From the NCBI GenBank assembly GCA_020851435.1, contig JADZCS010000124.1:1-33121 (forward strand): a stretch of DNA of 33,121 bases, in the 5' to 3' direction. The notes below the pieces were generated by a model, which saw only the letters and a program-made list of their open reading frames with translations, made no database searches and was not told the DNA's origin. This document shows positions 15,746 through 24,121 of the stretch, piece after piece. The stretch's first letter is position 1. The number at the start of each line of letters is the position of its first letter. Position numbers and translations under genes: made by a program. Source of the DNA: Gammaproteobacteria bacterium. Its GTDB lineage: Bacteria; Pseudomonadota; Gammaproteobacteria; Steroidobacterales; Steroidobacteraceae.

Positions 15746-16471
15746 GTGCGCATCCTGATCACGGACGACGAGGCCCCGGCGCGCGAGCGCCTGCGCCGCC
15801 TGCTTGCCGACGTGGCCTGGGTCGAAGTCGTCGGCGAGGCCGCCTCGGGCGAGGAGGCGCTGGCCCGCACCCGCGACCTGGAACCGGACATCGTCCTCAT
15901 GGACGTTCGCATGCCGGGCATGGACGGCCTCGAGGCGGCCCAGCGCATCGCGTCGCTGCCGGAACCGCCGGCGGTGATCTTCGTGACGGCACACGAGGAA
16001 CACGCGCTCGCGGCATTCGATTCGAACGCTGCGGGCTACCTGCTCAAGCCGGTACGTGCCGAGAAGCTGGTCGCCGCGATCGAGCGCGCCCAGCGGTTGA
16101 CTCGTGCGCAGGCAGCCGGCGCCGCAGCCCCGGTCGCGCGCCGGCAGATAACGGTCAGGCTCCGCGACCAGCTGCGCCTGATCCCCGTCGAGGACGTGCT
16201 GTCCTTCGTGGCTGACCAGAAATACGTCACGGTCCGGCACCTCCAGGGCGAGGACCTGCTCGACGAGTCGCTGAAGGCGCTGGAGGACGAGTTCGCGGCC
16301 GAATTCGTGCGCATCCACCGCAATGCCCTGGTCGCCATCCGCCACCTGGAGGCCCTGGAGCGCGGCCAGGACGGCCAATACACGGCTGTGCTGCGCCATG
16401 GCGGGGGCAGGCTGCCGGTCAGCCGCAGGCTGGCTGGCGAGGTCCTGCGACGGCTGCGCACGGCCGCCTGA
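15746..16471 (+). CDS. algR: LytTR response regulator AlgR
   Basis: DNA-binding partner of AlgZ. 241 residues from GTG at 15746. The receiver domain has Asp7-Asp8, phospho-acceptor Asp53 (VLMDVRMPG) and Lys101 (LLKPV). A LytTR DNA-binding domain follows from about 137 (RQITVRLRDQLRLIPVEDV) to the end (LPVSRRLAGEVLRRLR). The order algZ-algR-hemC-hemD matches Pseudomonas aeruginosa and supports the symbol. Confidence 0.92.
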   Translation: MRILITDDEAPARERLRRLLADVAWVEVVGEAASGEEALARTRDLEPDIVLMDVRMPGMDGLEAAQRIASLPEPPAVIFVTAHEEHALAAFDSNAAGYLLKPVRAEKLVAAIERAQRLTRAQAAGAAAPVARRQITVRLRDQLRLIPVEDVLSFVADQKYVTVRHLQGEDLLDESLKALEDEFAAEFVRIHRNALVAIRHLEALERGQDGQYTAVLRHGGGRLPVSRRLAGEVLRRLRTAA

Positions 16472-16502
16472 AGGCAGCCTCCCGCCAAAAATGCCTTCGT
16501 CC

Positions 16503-16518
16503 GTGGCAGAATTGCCAC
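16503..16518. repeat. Short palindrome abutting the hemC start codon
   Basis: GTGGCA-GAAT-TGCCAC ends at the base before the hemC ATG, occupying the place of a ribosome binding site. Its centre CAGAAT is a weak -10 match, so it could be a repressor site, a hairpin limiting translation, or part of a promoter for a nearly leaderless hemC. Confidence 0.45.
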
Positions 16519-17457
16519 ATGAATCACACACTCAGGATCGCCACCCGCCGCAGCAAGCTGGCGCTGTGGCAGGCAGAGCACGTCTCCGCCCTGCTCAGGG
16601 CCGCCCACCCCGGCCTGACCGTCGAACTGGTACCCATGGTCACCGAGGGCGACCGCATCCAGGACCGCGCGCTCGCCGAAGTCGGCGGCAAGGGCCTGTT
16701 CATCAAGGAACTCGAGGTGGCGATGTTCGAGGGCCGCGCGGATCTCGCCGTGCACTCGATGAAGGACGTGCCGGCCGACCTGCCCGAGGGCATGGTGCTG
16801 ACCGCCGTGCTCGAGCGCGTCGACGCGCGCGACGCGTTCCTGTCGCTCAAGTACAAGTCGTTCCGTGACCTGCCCGCCGGCGCGCGCGTGGGCACCTCCA
16901 GCCTGCGCCGCCAGTGCCAGCTCAAGCACCTTCGCCCCGACCTCGAGATCGTGCAGCTGCGCGGCAACGTCGACACGCGCCTGCGCAAGCTCGACGAGGG
17001 CCAGTTCGACGCCATCATCCTCGCCGCCGCCGGCCTCAAGCGGCTGGGCCTCGGCGAGCGCATCACCTCGCTGATCGAGACCGACGACTCGCTGCCCGCC
17101 GTAGGCCAGGGCGTGATCGGCATCGAGTGCCGCTCGGCCGACACCACGACGCAGTCCTACCTGTCGGTGCTCGAGCACACGCCGACGCGCCGGTGCCTGA
17201 CGGCGGAGCGCGCGCTCGCGGCGAGGCTCGAAGGCAGTTGCCAGTCACCCGTGGCGGGCTTCGCCGAGCTGCAGGGTGGCGGGCTGCGCATGCGCGGCCT
17301 GGTCGGCTCGCCCGACGGCCTGACGATCTTCGCCGACGAACTGCGCGGCGGCGCCGACGAGGGCGCCGCGCTGGGCACCGCGCTCGCCGACAAGCTGCTC
17401 GCGGCCGGTGCCGGCGCGCTGCTCGACGCGCTGCGAACCAGCAAGGCGCCTGCGTGA
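16519..17457 (+). CDS. hemC: Porphobilinogen deaminase (hydroxymethylbilane synthase)
   Basis: Joins four porphobilinogen units into hydroxymethylbilane in heme synthesis. 312 residues, normal length. It starts IATRRSKLALWQAEHV; the catalytic Asp83 is in HSMKDVPAD, and the dipyrromethane cofactor is carried by Cys241 in RLEGSCQSPVAGFAE. Substrate-binding arginines are seen in GTSSLRRQCQL and RGNVDTRLRKL. No Shine-Dalgarno sequence is visible; a palindrome occupies its place. It is 47 nt after algR and 52 nt before hemD. Confidence 0.97.
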   Translation: MNHTLRIATRRSKLALWQAEHVSALLRAAHPGLTVELVPMVTEGDRIQDRALAEVGGKGLFIKELEVAMFEGRADLAVHSMKDVPADLPEGMVLTAVLERVDARDAFLSLKYKSFRDLPAGARVGTSSLRRQCQLKHLRPDLEIVQLRGNVDTRLRKLDEGQFDAIILAAAGLKRLGLGERITSLIETDDSLPAVGQGVIGIECRSADTTTQSYLSVLEHTPTRRCLTAERALAARLEGSCQSPVAGFAELQGGGLRMRGLVGSPDGLTIFADELRGGADEGAALGTALADKLLAAGAGALLDALRTSKAPA

Positions 17458-17509
17458 GCCCGCAGCGCGCCACCCTCCTGCGAACGCGCCGCACGGCGCG
17501 CTGCGGGGC

Positions 17510-18283
17510 GTGAACGCGCTCGCCGGCATCGGCGTCCTGGTCACCCGCCCGCAGCTGCAGGCGGGCAACCTCTGCAGGCTCATCGAGGCCGAGGGCGGCA
17601 CGGCGATCCGCTTCCCCGCCCTCGATATCCGCCCGCGCGCCGACCGTGCAGCCACGCGCGCAGCCGTCGGCCCCGTCGACCGCTACCAGCTCATCGTCTT
17701 CGTCAGCGCCAACGCCGTGCGCTACGGCGCGGACATGCTCGGCCAGAAGCGCGACCTGCGCATCGCCGCCATCGGCAACGCGACGGCGCAGGCCCTCAAC
17801 GCCGCCGGTCACCGGGTGGCACTGTTGCCCACGGACGGCTCCGACACCGAAGCCTTCCTGAAGCTGCAGGAAATCCAGCACCTGGACCGGCAGCGCGTGC
17901 TGATCGTGCGCGGCACCGGTGGACGCGAACTGATGGGCGAGACCCTGGCCCAGCGCGGCGCCGAAGTCGTCTATGCCGAGGTCTACGAGCGGCTTCGCGC
18001 CGACCCGGGCCCGCAGGTGCTCGCCGAACTCGAGCGGCTGTGGGCCCAGGGCGGCGTGCACGTGTACACGGCGACCAGCACCGACCTGCTCGAGAACCTC
18101 ATCGACATCCTGACGCCGGCGGGCAAGGAACTGCTGCAATCCACGCCCATGCTGACCGGCGCGCGCCGCGTGGCCGAAGCGGAAGCGCGCCTGGGCATCC
18201 GCTCCCCGGTGATCCTCGCCGAAGGGCCCGGCGACGCGGCGCTGGTGGAAGCGCTGGTGGCCTGGCGCAGCAAGCCGGCCTGA
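17510..18283 (+). CDS. hemD: Uroporphyrinogen-III synthase
   Basis: Cyclises hydroxymethylbilane with ring D inversion. 257 residues from the GTG at 17510 (then NALAGIGVLVTRPQLQAGNL). HemD is poorly conserved, but the opening GVLVTRP, the FVSANAVRYG segment near 63-72 and the internal IVRGTGGREL near 130 fit the family. The place directly after hemC confirms it. The open frame extends upstream into hemC, but that part has no HemD-like sequence. The hemX and hemY genes that follow hemD in Pseudomonas and enterics are missing here; the next gene converges 25 nt away. Confidence 0.92.
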   Translation: MNALAGIGVLVTRPQLQAGNLCRLIEAEGGTAIRFPALDIRPRADRAATRAAVGPVDRYQLIVFVSANAVRYGADMLGQKRDLRIAAIGNATAQALNAAGHRVALLPTDGSDTEAFLKLQEIQHLDRQRVLIVRGTGGRELMGETLAQRGAEVVYAEVYERLRADPGPQVLAELERLWAQGGVHVYTATSTDLLENLIDILTPAGKELLQSTPMLTGARRVAEAEARLGIRSPVILAEGPGDAALVEALVAWRSKPA

Positions 18284-18308
18284 GCGAGCGGCCTGCGCGA
18301 GCCGGCGG

Positions 18309-18905
18309 TCAGTCCAGCGGCCCCTCGATGCGCAGCAGCGTCCCGCGGCCAAGTCCCGAGAACACCTGCTCCGTGCAGGGGTCGTCCGGCGCACGAGCGA
18401 CGTGCAACTCGATGAGCGGACCCTGGCCGGGCAGGTTGGCGATCGCCAGCCGCCGCCGGCTCCCGTCGGGCAGGGTCAGCTCGACGGACTGGCCTGCGCG
18501 CCACGTGAAGTCCTCGACCGCCGGCCACCTGAGCCACAGGCCCATGACGCCTGCCGCGATGGGTTCGACGCGATCGACGCGGCACGGCAGGCTGCGGACC
18601 TGCACCTCCGCGACGCTCACCTGCTCACGGGTCTCCACCACGAGGTCGGTGAGAGCCGTTGCCTGGCACAGCAGGATCCAGCCGTCGGCCGCTTCCGCGG
18701 CCGAGAGCCCGAGGGGATCGCCGCGGCGATACTCGATGCGGCCGCGCAAGAGCCTGGCCCGGCACGATCCGCAGCGCCCGCCCCTGCAGCTGTGAGGCAG
18801 GTTCATGCCCGCGCGCAGGGCTGCCTCGAGGACGGACTCGCCTGCCTGCGCCTCGCAGCTGCGACCGGACGGCAGGATGCCGACCTTCACTCGGATGGTG
18901 TCCAC
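18309..18905 (-). CDS. 2Fe-2S ferredoxin / FAD-domain protein lacking an NAD domain
   Basis: 198 residues from the GTG at 18905 (then DTIRVKVGILPSG). The N-terminal plant-type ferredoxin domain (1-90) has the cluster motif CRGGRCGSC and a fourth Cys in LLCQ. It is followed by the start of a ferredoxin-reductase FAD domain (about 100-198). Relatives such as the CDP-6-deoxyglucoseen reductase type run to about 330 residues with a C-terminal NAD-binding domain; here the protein stops at LLRIEGPLD, where that domain would begin. The usual flavin motif RxYS reads RRLAIAN, without Tyr or Ser. It may be a decayed reductase or a shortened electron carrier. hemD converges on it; an epimerase-like gene diverges. 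Confidence 0.8.
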   Translation of the reverse strand: MDTIRVKVGILPSGRSCEAQAGESVLEAALRAGMNLPHSCRGGRCGSCRARLLRGRIEYRRGDPLGLSAAEAADGWILLCQATALTDLVVETREQVSVAEVQVRSLPCRVDRVEPIAAGVMGLWLRWPAVEDFTWRAGQSVELTLPDGSRRRLAIANLPGQGPLIELHVARAPDDPCTEQVFSGLGRGTLLRIEGPLD

Positions 18906-18910
18906 GCAGG

Positions 18911-18938
18911 GGCTATCATGGGACCCGATGATATAGCC
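18911..18938. promoter_or_regulatory. Inverted repeat and possible promoters between divergent genes
   Basis: GGCTATCAT (18911-18919) and ATGATATAGCC (18928-18938) are inverted copies differing by a two-base insertion, in the 47-nt gap between divergent starts. On the plus strand TG-A-TATAGC (18929-18937) resembles an extended -10, and on the minus strand TATATC or TATCAT could serve. The symmetry suggests an operator or overlapping promoters. Confidence 0.4.
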
Positions 18939-18952
18939 AGGGAGGCTGCGGC

Positions 18953-19831
18953 GTGACCACCAACGGCATCGTGATCGGCGCGGGCTACACGGGCGCCCGC
19001 CTCGCTGCGCAACTGGGCGCCTACGGACCCGTGATCGCCGTGACCGGCTCCGACGCATCGGCCACGCGACTCGCGATGACCGGCCTCGACGCGCGCGCCT
19101 GGAATCTCGACAGTGAACAGCCGGCACCGTTCGCGGCGGCGGAGATCGGCGGCGTAACGCTGTGGTATCTCGCGCCGCCCCCGGACGCCGGCGACGACGA
19201 CCCGCGCCTGCGCAACTGCCTTGATCGCCTGCCCGCTGTGCCGCGGCGGATCGTGTACGCGAGCACCACGGGCGTCTACGGCGATGCCGCGGGCGGCACG
19301 GTCACCGAGGACACGCCGATCGCGCCGGGCAACGAGCGCAGCCAGCGGCGCGCCGCAGCGGAAGCCCTCGTGCAGCAGTACGCCGCGCGCAGCGGCGCCG
19401 AGTGGGTGGTGCTGCGCGTTCCCGGCATCTACGGCCCGGGCCGGCTGCCGCTGGAGCGCATCCGGCGCGGCGGGCCGGTGATCGCCGAGGCCGAGGCAGG
19501 CCCCGGCAACCGCATCCACGTCGACGACCTCGTGCGCTGCTGCCTGGCCGCAGGCACCACCCTGCGGGTCGCCAACCGCGTCTTCAACGTCGGCGACGGC
19601 GAGCACGCGAGCACCAGCGAGTATTTCCGCAAGGTCGCGCAGGCCGCGGGCCTGCCCCCGCCGCCGCAGCTCACGCGCGCCGAGGCGCAGCAGCGGCTGT
19701 CGGAGGGAATGTGGAGTTTCCTCGCCGATTCGCGCCGCGTGGACACGACGCGCATGCGCAGCGAGCTCGGCGTGCTGCCGCGCTGGCAGGACCTGGACGA
19801 AGGCATCCGCGCGAGCCTCGGCGCCGATTAG
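18953..19831 (+). CDS. NAD-dependent epimerase/dehydratase family protein (atypical SDR)
   Basis: Rossmann-fold protein of 292 residues from the GTG at 18953, with GGGAGG 7 nt upstream. The nucleotide motif is IGAGYTGARLAAQL (8-21). An SDR-like VYASTTGVYGD and a VLRVPGIYGPGR segment typical of epimerases are present, and the C-terminal part RIHVDDLVRCC fits the family. The usual YxxxK is absent: its place reads NERSQRRAAAEAL, so it belongs to the atypical SDRs such as the YeeZ group and may not be a classical oxidoreductase. Substrate unknown. It is followed by the lipase-like gene after 36 nt. Confidence 0.85.
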   Translation: MTTNGIVIGAGYTGARLAAQLGAYGPVIAVTGSDASATRLAMTGLDARAWNLDSEQPAPFAAAEIGGVTLWYLAPPPDAGDDDPRLRNCLDRLPAVPRRIVYASTTGVYGDAAGGTVTEDTPIAPGNERSQRRAAAEALVQQYAARSGAEWVVLRVPGIYGPGRLPLERIRRGGPVIAEAEAGPGNRIHVDDLVRCCLAAGTTLRVANRVFNVGDGEHASTSEYFRKVAQAAGLPPPPQLTRAEAQQRLSEGMWSFLADSRRVDTTRMRSELGVLPRWQDLDEGIRASLGAD

Positions 19832-19867
19832 GCATCGCCTTCCACAGCGGAGGCGTAGCCTGAACCA

Positions 19868-21031
19868 ATGGGTACTTTGCCCCGCAATCTTGTGACCGAC
19901 CTGCTCGGGGCGGGCCGCCTCGCGGCCGACGCCACGCTGGGCGTCACGGGCGTCGTCGAGTCCATGCACGGCACCATCGCCCGCGGCTCGCCCATCGCGG
20001 GCCTGGTCTATCGGTCGATTCGCGGCGTGACCGGCCTGGTCGGCAGCGGCGCGGACCTGGCGATGAGCGTGCTGGCGCCGAAAGCCGTGGACGAGCCCAG
20101 CTCGCCGCGACGCGAGACCCTGCTCGCGGTCCTCAACGGGGTCTACGGCGACCACCTCGCCGCCACCGGCAACCCGCTGGCGATCCCCATGCAACTGCGG
20201 CGCGACACTGCAGGCCCGGCAAGCACGGTTCCCCGCGCGACCGGGCGCGTCGTCGTGCTGGTGCACGGCCTGTGCATGGCCGACCTGCACTGGGACAAGG
20301 GACAAAAGACTCTCAGCCGCGTGCTGGCGCGCGACCTCGGCTACACGAGCGTCAAGCTGCACTACAACACCGGCCTGCACGTCTCGAGCAATGGCCGCGA
20401 ATTCGCGGCACTGCTCGAGGAACTCGTCGCGGCGTGGCCGGTGCCGGTCACCGAACTCGCGATCGTCGGTCACAGCATGGGCGGGCTGGTCGCGCGCAGT
20501 GCGACCTACTATGGCCGCGAGGCGGGTCACCGCTGGACACGCCTGCTCAGGTCGATGGTGTTCCTGGGCACGCCGCACCACGGCTCGCCGCTGGAACGCG
20601 GCGGCAGCATCGCCGACCTCCTGCTGTCGCTGAGCCCCTACTCCGCGCCCTTTGCGCGCCTCGCAGGCGCCCGCAGCGCGGGCATCCGCGACCTGCGCCA
20701 CGGCAACCTGCTCGACGAGGACTGGCAGGGCCGCGCGCAGGGGCACCTGCGCGATCACAGGCATCCCGTGCCGCTGCCGGAAGGCGTGCGATGCTACGCG
20801 ATCGCCGCGATCAAGAGTCGCGAGCCCGGCTCACTGCAATCGCGCCTGCTCGGCGACGGCCTGGTGCCGGTGAAATCCGCGCTGGGGCAGCATCGCAGCC
20901 CGCGCTTCGCGCTGGCGATTCCTGAATCGCAGCAGTGGGTCGGCCACGGGCTGGGGCACCTCGAGTTGATGTCGAACCCTCTCGTCCACCGGCGCGTCAG
21001 CGACTGGATCGGCGCGAAGACCCGCTCCTAG
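19868..21031 (+). CDS. Alpha/beta hydrolase, PGAP1/lipase-like esterase
   Basis: 387 residues with no clear signal peptide. An N-terminal region of about 125 residues contains hydrophobic, Gly-rich helices (LVYRSIRGVTGLVGSGADLA) and may touch membrane. The hydrolase core begins at VVVLVHGLCM (oxyanion HG, 133-134). The nucleophile elbow is GHSMGG with Ser203, the likely acid is the Asp of LLGDGLVPVKSA, and the likely His is in GLGHLELMSNP. The GTPHHGSPLERGG segment is typical of bacterial lipases of this group. Its stop abuts the stop of ubiD on the other strand with no base between. A small inverted repeat (AGGCATCGCCT / AGGCGTAGCCT, 19830-19861) lies just upstream. Confidence 0.88.
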   Translation: MGTLPRNLVTDLLGAGRLAADATLGVTGVVESMHGTIARGSPIAGLVYRSIRGVTGLVGSGADLAMSVLAPKAVDEPSSPRRETLLAVLNGVYGDHLAATGNPLAIPMQLRRDTAGPASTVPRATGRVVVLVHGLCMADLHWDKGQKTLSRVLARDLGYTSVKLHYNTGLHVSSNGREFAALLEELVAAWPVPVTELAIVGHSMGGLVARSATYYGREAGHRWTRLLRSMVFLGTPHHGSPLERGGSIADLLLSLSPYSAPFARLAGARSAGIRDLRHGNLLDEDWQGRAQGHLRDHRHPVPLPEGVRCYAIAAIKSREPGSLQSRLLGDGLVPVKSALGQHRSPRFALAIPESQQWVGHGLGHLELMSNPLVHRRVSDWIGAKTRS

Positions 21032-22498
21032 TCAGCGGATCCCGAGTTCGTCCCACAGGCCGTCGATGCGGCGACGCACGGCCTCGCTCATCTCGATCGG
21101 CCGGCCCCACTCGCGGCTGGTCTCGCCCTGCCACTTGTTGGTCGCGTCGAAGCCGACCTTCGAGCCCAGCCCCGACACCGGCGAGGCGAAGTCCAGGTAG
21201 TCGATGGGCGTGTTCTCGATCATCACCATGTCGCGCACGGGATCCATGCGCGTGGTCATCGCCCAGATCACGTCCTTCCAGTTGCGCGCGTCGACGTCGT
21301 CGTCGGTGACGATCACGAACTTGGTGTACATGAACTGGCGCAGGAAACTCCAGACGCCCAGCATCACGCGCTTGGCGTGGCCAGGGTACTGCTTCTTCAT
21401 CGTCACCACGGCGAGCCGGTACGAGCAGCCCTCGGGCGGCAGGTAGAAGTCCGTGATCTCCGGGAACTGCTTCTGCAGCAGCGGCACGAACACCTCGTTG
21501 AGCGCCACGCCCAGCACCGCCGGCTCGTCGGGCGGACGGCCCGTGTAGGTGCTGTGGTAGATCGGCTTCGCGCGCTGCGTGATGCGCTCGATGGTGAACA
21601 CCGGGAAGGTGTCGACCTCGTTGTAGTAGCCGGTGTGGTCGCCGAAGGGCCCTTCCTGTGCGACGTCGCCGGGCTGGATGTGACCCTCCAGCACGATCTC
21701 GGCGCTCGCCGGCACCTCGAGCTCGTTGCTCAGGCATTTCACGAGTTCGGTGCGGCTGCCGCGCAGCAGCCCGGCGAACGCGTATTCGGACAGGCTGTCG
21801 GGCACCGGCGTGACCGCGGCGAGGATGGTGGCGGGATCGGCGCCGAGGGCGACCGCGACCGGGAAGGGCTTGCCGGGATTCGCCTTCTGCCAGTCGCGGA
21901 AGTCGAGCGCGCCGCCGCGATGCGACAGCCAGCGCATGATCACGCGATTGGGACCGATCACCTGCTGGCGATAGATGCCCATGTTCTGGCGCGACTGCCC
22001 GGGGCCGCGCGTCACCGTCAGTCCCCAGGTGATCAGCGGGCCCGCATCGCCGGGCCAGCAGGTCTGGATCGGGTAGCGCGCGAGGTCCACCTGTGCGCCC
22101 TCGAACACCTGCTCCTGGCAGGCGGCGTTGCGCACGTGCCTGGGCGCCATGTCCAGCACCTTGCGGAACAGCGGTAGCTTGTCCCAGGCATCGCGCAGGC
22201 CCTTGGGCGGATCAGGTTCCTTGAGCGCGGACAGCAGGCGGCCCACTTCGCGCAGGTCGTCGATGGATTCCTGGCCCAGCGCGCGCGCCACGCGCTGCGT
22301 CGTGCCGAACAGGTTGCCGAGCACGGGCATGTCGTAGCCGGCCGGCTGCTCGAACAGCAGCGCCGGACCACCGCGCTTGAGCGTGCGGTCGCAGATCTCG
22401 GTCATCTCGAGCACCGGGCTGACAGGCGTGCCGATGCGCCTGAGTTCGCCACCCGCCTCGAGCTGCTGGATGAAGTCACGCAGGTCACGGTATTGCAT
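21032..22498 (-). CDS. ubiD: UbiD, prenylated-FMN 3-octaprenyl-4-hydroxybenzoate decarboxylase
   Basis: Decarboxylates the polyprenyl-hydroxybenzoate intermediate of ubiquinone synthesis using prenyl-FMN supplied by UbiX. 488 residues, full length for the E. coli type. It starts [20 protein letters not shown]. The signature [12 protein letters not shown] carries a catalytic-site Glu, and the N-terminal half holds the conserved GGPALLFE and VLGNLFGT segments. It is the last gene of a minus operon, 14 nt after the MECR-like gene. ubiX is not in the window. Confidence 0.97.
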   Translation of the reverse strand: MQYRDLRDFIQQLEAGGELRRIGTPVSPVLEMTEICDRTLKRGGPALLFEQPAGYDMPVLGNLFGTTQRVARALGQESIDDLREVGRLLSALKEPDPPKGLRDAWDKLPLFRKVLDMAPRHVRNAACQEQVFEGAQVDLARYPIQTCWPGDAGPLITWGLTVTRGPGQSRQNMGIYRQQVIGPNRVIMRWLSHRGGALDFRDWQKANPGKPFPVAVALGADPATILAAVTPVPDSLSEYAFAGLLRGSRTELVKCLSNELEVPASAEIVLEGHIQPGDVAQEGPFGDHTGYYNEVDTFPVFTIERITQRAKPIYHSTYTGRPPDEPAVLGVALNEVFVPLLQKQFPEITDFYLPPEGCSYRLAVVTMKKQYPGHAKRVMLGVWSFLRQFMYTKFVIVTDDDVDARNWKDVIWAMTTRMDPVRDMVMIENTPIDYLDFASPVSGLGSKVGFDATNKWQGETSREWGRPIEMSEAVRRRIDGLWDELGIR

Positions 22499-22512
22499 GG
22501 TTTAGCCCAGGT

Positions 22513-23499
22513 TCAGCGCAGGTCGAACACGACCTTGCCGTCGCGGTCCCCGCCGGTGCGCGCGGCCTGCGCAAAGGCCTCACGCCACTGCGTGAGATCG
22601 TAGCTCGCCGCGATGCGCGCGCGCAGGCGTCCATCGCCGATGCGCAGCGCGAGTTCGACGCCGACGGCGCGCTGCTCCGCGAGGCTGCGGCGCTGCATCT
22701 GGCGCTTGAAGTTGAGCCCCGCCAGGCCGACGTCGCGCATGAACATCGTATAGAAGCTGAGCCGGCAGGGCTCGCCGCTCATCTCGCCGTAACTCACGAC
22801 CTTGCCACCCGGCGCCACGCACTCGGCCAGGCGCTGCGTGGCAGCGCCGCCGACCGCGTCGAAGGCGACGCGCGGGGCTGAGCCGTTCGTCGCGGCCAGC
22901 ACGCGCGCCGCGAGATCTTCGCCGTCGACCAGCACCACGTCCGCGCCGAGTTCGACCAGGTCGGCGCCCAGCTCGGGCCGCCGCACCAGGTTGACGGTCC
23001 TGAGCCCGCGCTCTTTCGCGAGCGCGATCAGGTAGCGGCCGCAGTTGGAGTTGGCGGCGTTCTGCAGGATCCAGCTGCCCGGTTCGAACGCGGCAAAGTC
23101 GTCGACCATGACCCAGGCCGTCGTGCCGTTGATCGTCGCGAGCGCGAGCTGCAGGGCGTCACCCTCGGGCGCCGGCAGGCAGTCCTCGGCCCGCACGCAA
23201 TGTTCCTCGGTGAAGGTGCCGGACCCCGACGGAGGCAACAGTCGGTCGCCGACCGAGACGCCCTCGACCCCGGGACCGACCCGCAGCACGCGCCCGATGC
23301 CCTCGAAGCCGGGCGTGCGCGGCAGCGCGTGGCCGAACAGCTGGCCGCTCTGGACCGAACGGATGTCCGCGATGTGCATGGCGGCCGCCTCCATGCGCAG
23401 GACGACCTGCCCGGGCCCGGGCTCGGGCGGGTCGAACTCCTCGAGGCGCAGGACGTCGTCGGGCTCGCCGAAGCGGTCATGACGCAGACGGATGGGCAT
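22513..23499 (-). CDS. MECR/ETR-like zinc-independent alcohol dehydrogenase family protein
   Basis: NADPH-dependent medium-chain reductase of 328 residues. There are no zinc-ligand motifs; instead AMHIADIRSVQSGQLFG (40-56) corresponds to the NPSDINxIQGxY region of 2-enoyl thioester reductases. The nucleotide site is QNAANSNCGRYLIALAKE (146-163), similar to the NxANSxVGR motif of that group. It probably reduces enoyl or quinone-type substrates; specificity is inferred only. The ATG at 23499 was chosen because the open frame beyond it overlaps the MazG-like gene. It sits between that gene and ubiD with 14-nt gaps on both sides, so all three probably form one operon. Confidence 0.86.
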   Translation of the reverse strand: MPIRLRHDRFGEPDDVLRLEEFDPPEPGPGQVVLRMEAAAMHIADIRSVQSGQLFGHALPRTPGFEGIGRVLRVGPGVEGVSVGDRLLPPSGSGTFTEEHCVRAEDCLPAPEGDALQLALATINGTTAWVMVDDFAAFEPGSWILQNAANSNCGRYLIALAKERGLRTVNLVRRPELGADLVELGADVVLVDGEDLAARVLAATNGSAPRVAFDAVGGAATQRLAECVAPGGKVVSYGEMSGEPCRLSFYTMFMRDVGLAGLNFKRQMQRRSLAEQRAVGVELALRIGDGRLRARIAASYDLTQWREAFAQAARTGGDRDGKVVFDLR

Positions 23500-23513
23500 C
23501 TGGGGTGCGTTCC

Positions 23514-23870
23514 TCAGTATTCGTCGTACTTGCGCGCCTGGCCCCGGACTTGGTCGGCCGGGTACTTGCGCGCGTTGTCCTGGAGCTTGCGGGCGGTGAC
23601 CGCCAGCAGGTCCACGTCGAGCTGGTCGGCCAGGCGGACGAGGTACACGAGCACGTCGGCCAGCTCGTCCTCGATCCGGCGCCGGCGGGCGTCGTCGAGC
23701 CCGGCGCTCTCGGCCTCGGTCAGCCACTGGAACTGCTCCACGAGTTCGGCGACCTCGACCGACAGGGCCATGGCCAGGTTCTTCGGACTGTGGAATTTCG
23801 CCCAGTCACGCTCGGCGACAAAGGAACGCAGGCGCTGCTTGAGGTCTTCGAGGTCTGCGAGGGTATCCAT
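23514..23870 (-). CDS. MazG-like nucleotide pyrophosphohydrolase (dCTPase-like)
   Basis: All-alpha NTP pyrophosphatase of 118 residues that probably removes non-canonical or excess nucleotides. The metal-binding pattern is complete: E39-V-A-E42 in SVEVAELVEQFQW, then E69-L-A-D72 in IEDELADVLVYLVRLAD. The single-domain length and the FHSPKNLAMAL segment match the RS21-C6/dCTPase-like group rather than full-length MazG. It is the first gene of the operon with the MECR-like gene and ubiD. Start at ATG 23870. Confidence 0.9.
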   Translation of the reverse strand: MDTLADLEDLKQRLRSFVAERDWAKFHSPKNLAMALSVEVAELVEQFQWLTEAESAGLDDARRRRIEDELADVLVYLVRLADQLDVDLLAVTARKLQDNARKYPADQVRGQARKYDEY

Positions 23871-23996
23871 GGCCGCATCGTCGCATGACAGCCACGGACT
23901 GTGCAGCAGCGTTCTCGCTGGAAGGCCCATTCGTTGCCCCACGGCAACACCTCGCGACAAGCCTCAAGTAACCATGCGGGTTTACCGCAGGCGGAT

Positions 23997-24030
23997 GCGC
24001 ATTGTGCGACGGGCAACCCGCGCAATGCGC
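23997..24030. repeat. Inverted repeat in the ompW upstream region
   Basis: GCGCATTGTGC (23997-24007) and GCGCAATGCGC (24020-24030) pair over 11 bp with one wobble, across a 12-nt spacer. It lies in the 251-nt gap between the divergent MazG-like and ompW-like genes. I found no convincing promoter hexamers in that gap and nothing else structured. Confidence 0.5.
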
Positions 24031-24121
24031 TATCGCTGCGCGTTGGTCGCGACTGTCTTGAACACCCCTCCTGCCGCACACTGCAAGCCAGTTTTTGATT
24101 CTCCCCTCAGGATGACTACAC

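Noticed and set aside
13285-15948. 887-residue open frame on the minus strand opposite the dehydrogenase and algZ
   Set aside because: Low-complexity shadow of clearly real genes; no domain is recognisable.
18887-20764. 625-residue open frame on the minus strand opposite the epimerase-like and lipase-like genes
   Set aside because: Same reason: composition is that of an antisense shadow, and both plus-strand genes have clear motifs.
23500-23727. N-terminal extension of the MECR-like gene
   Set aside because: It would overlap the MazG-like gene in another frame and has no reductase-like sequence.
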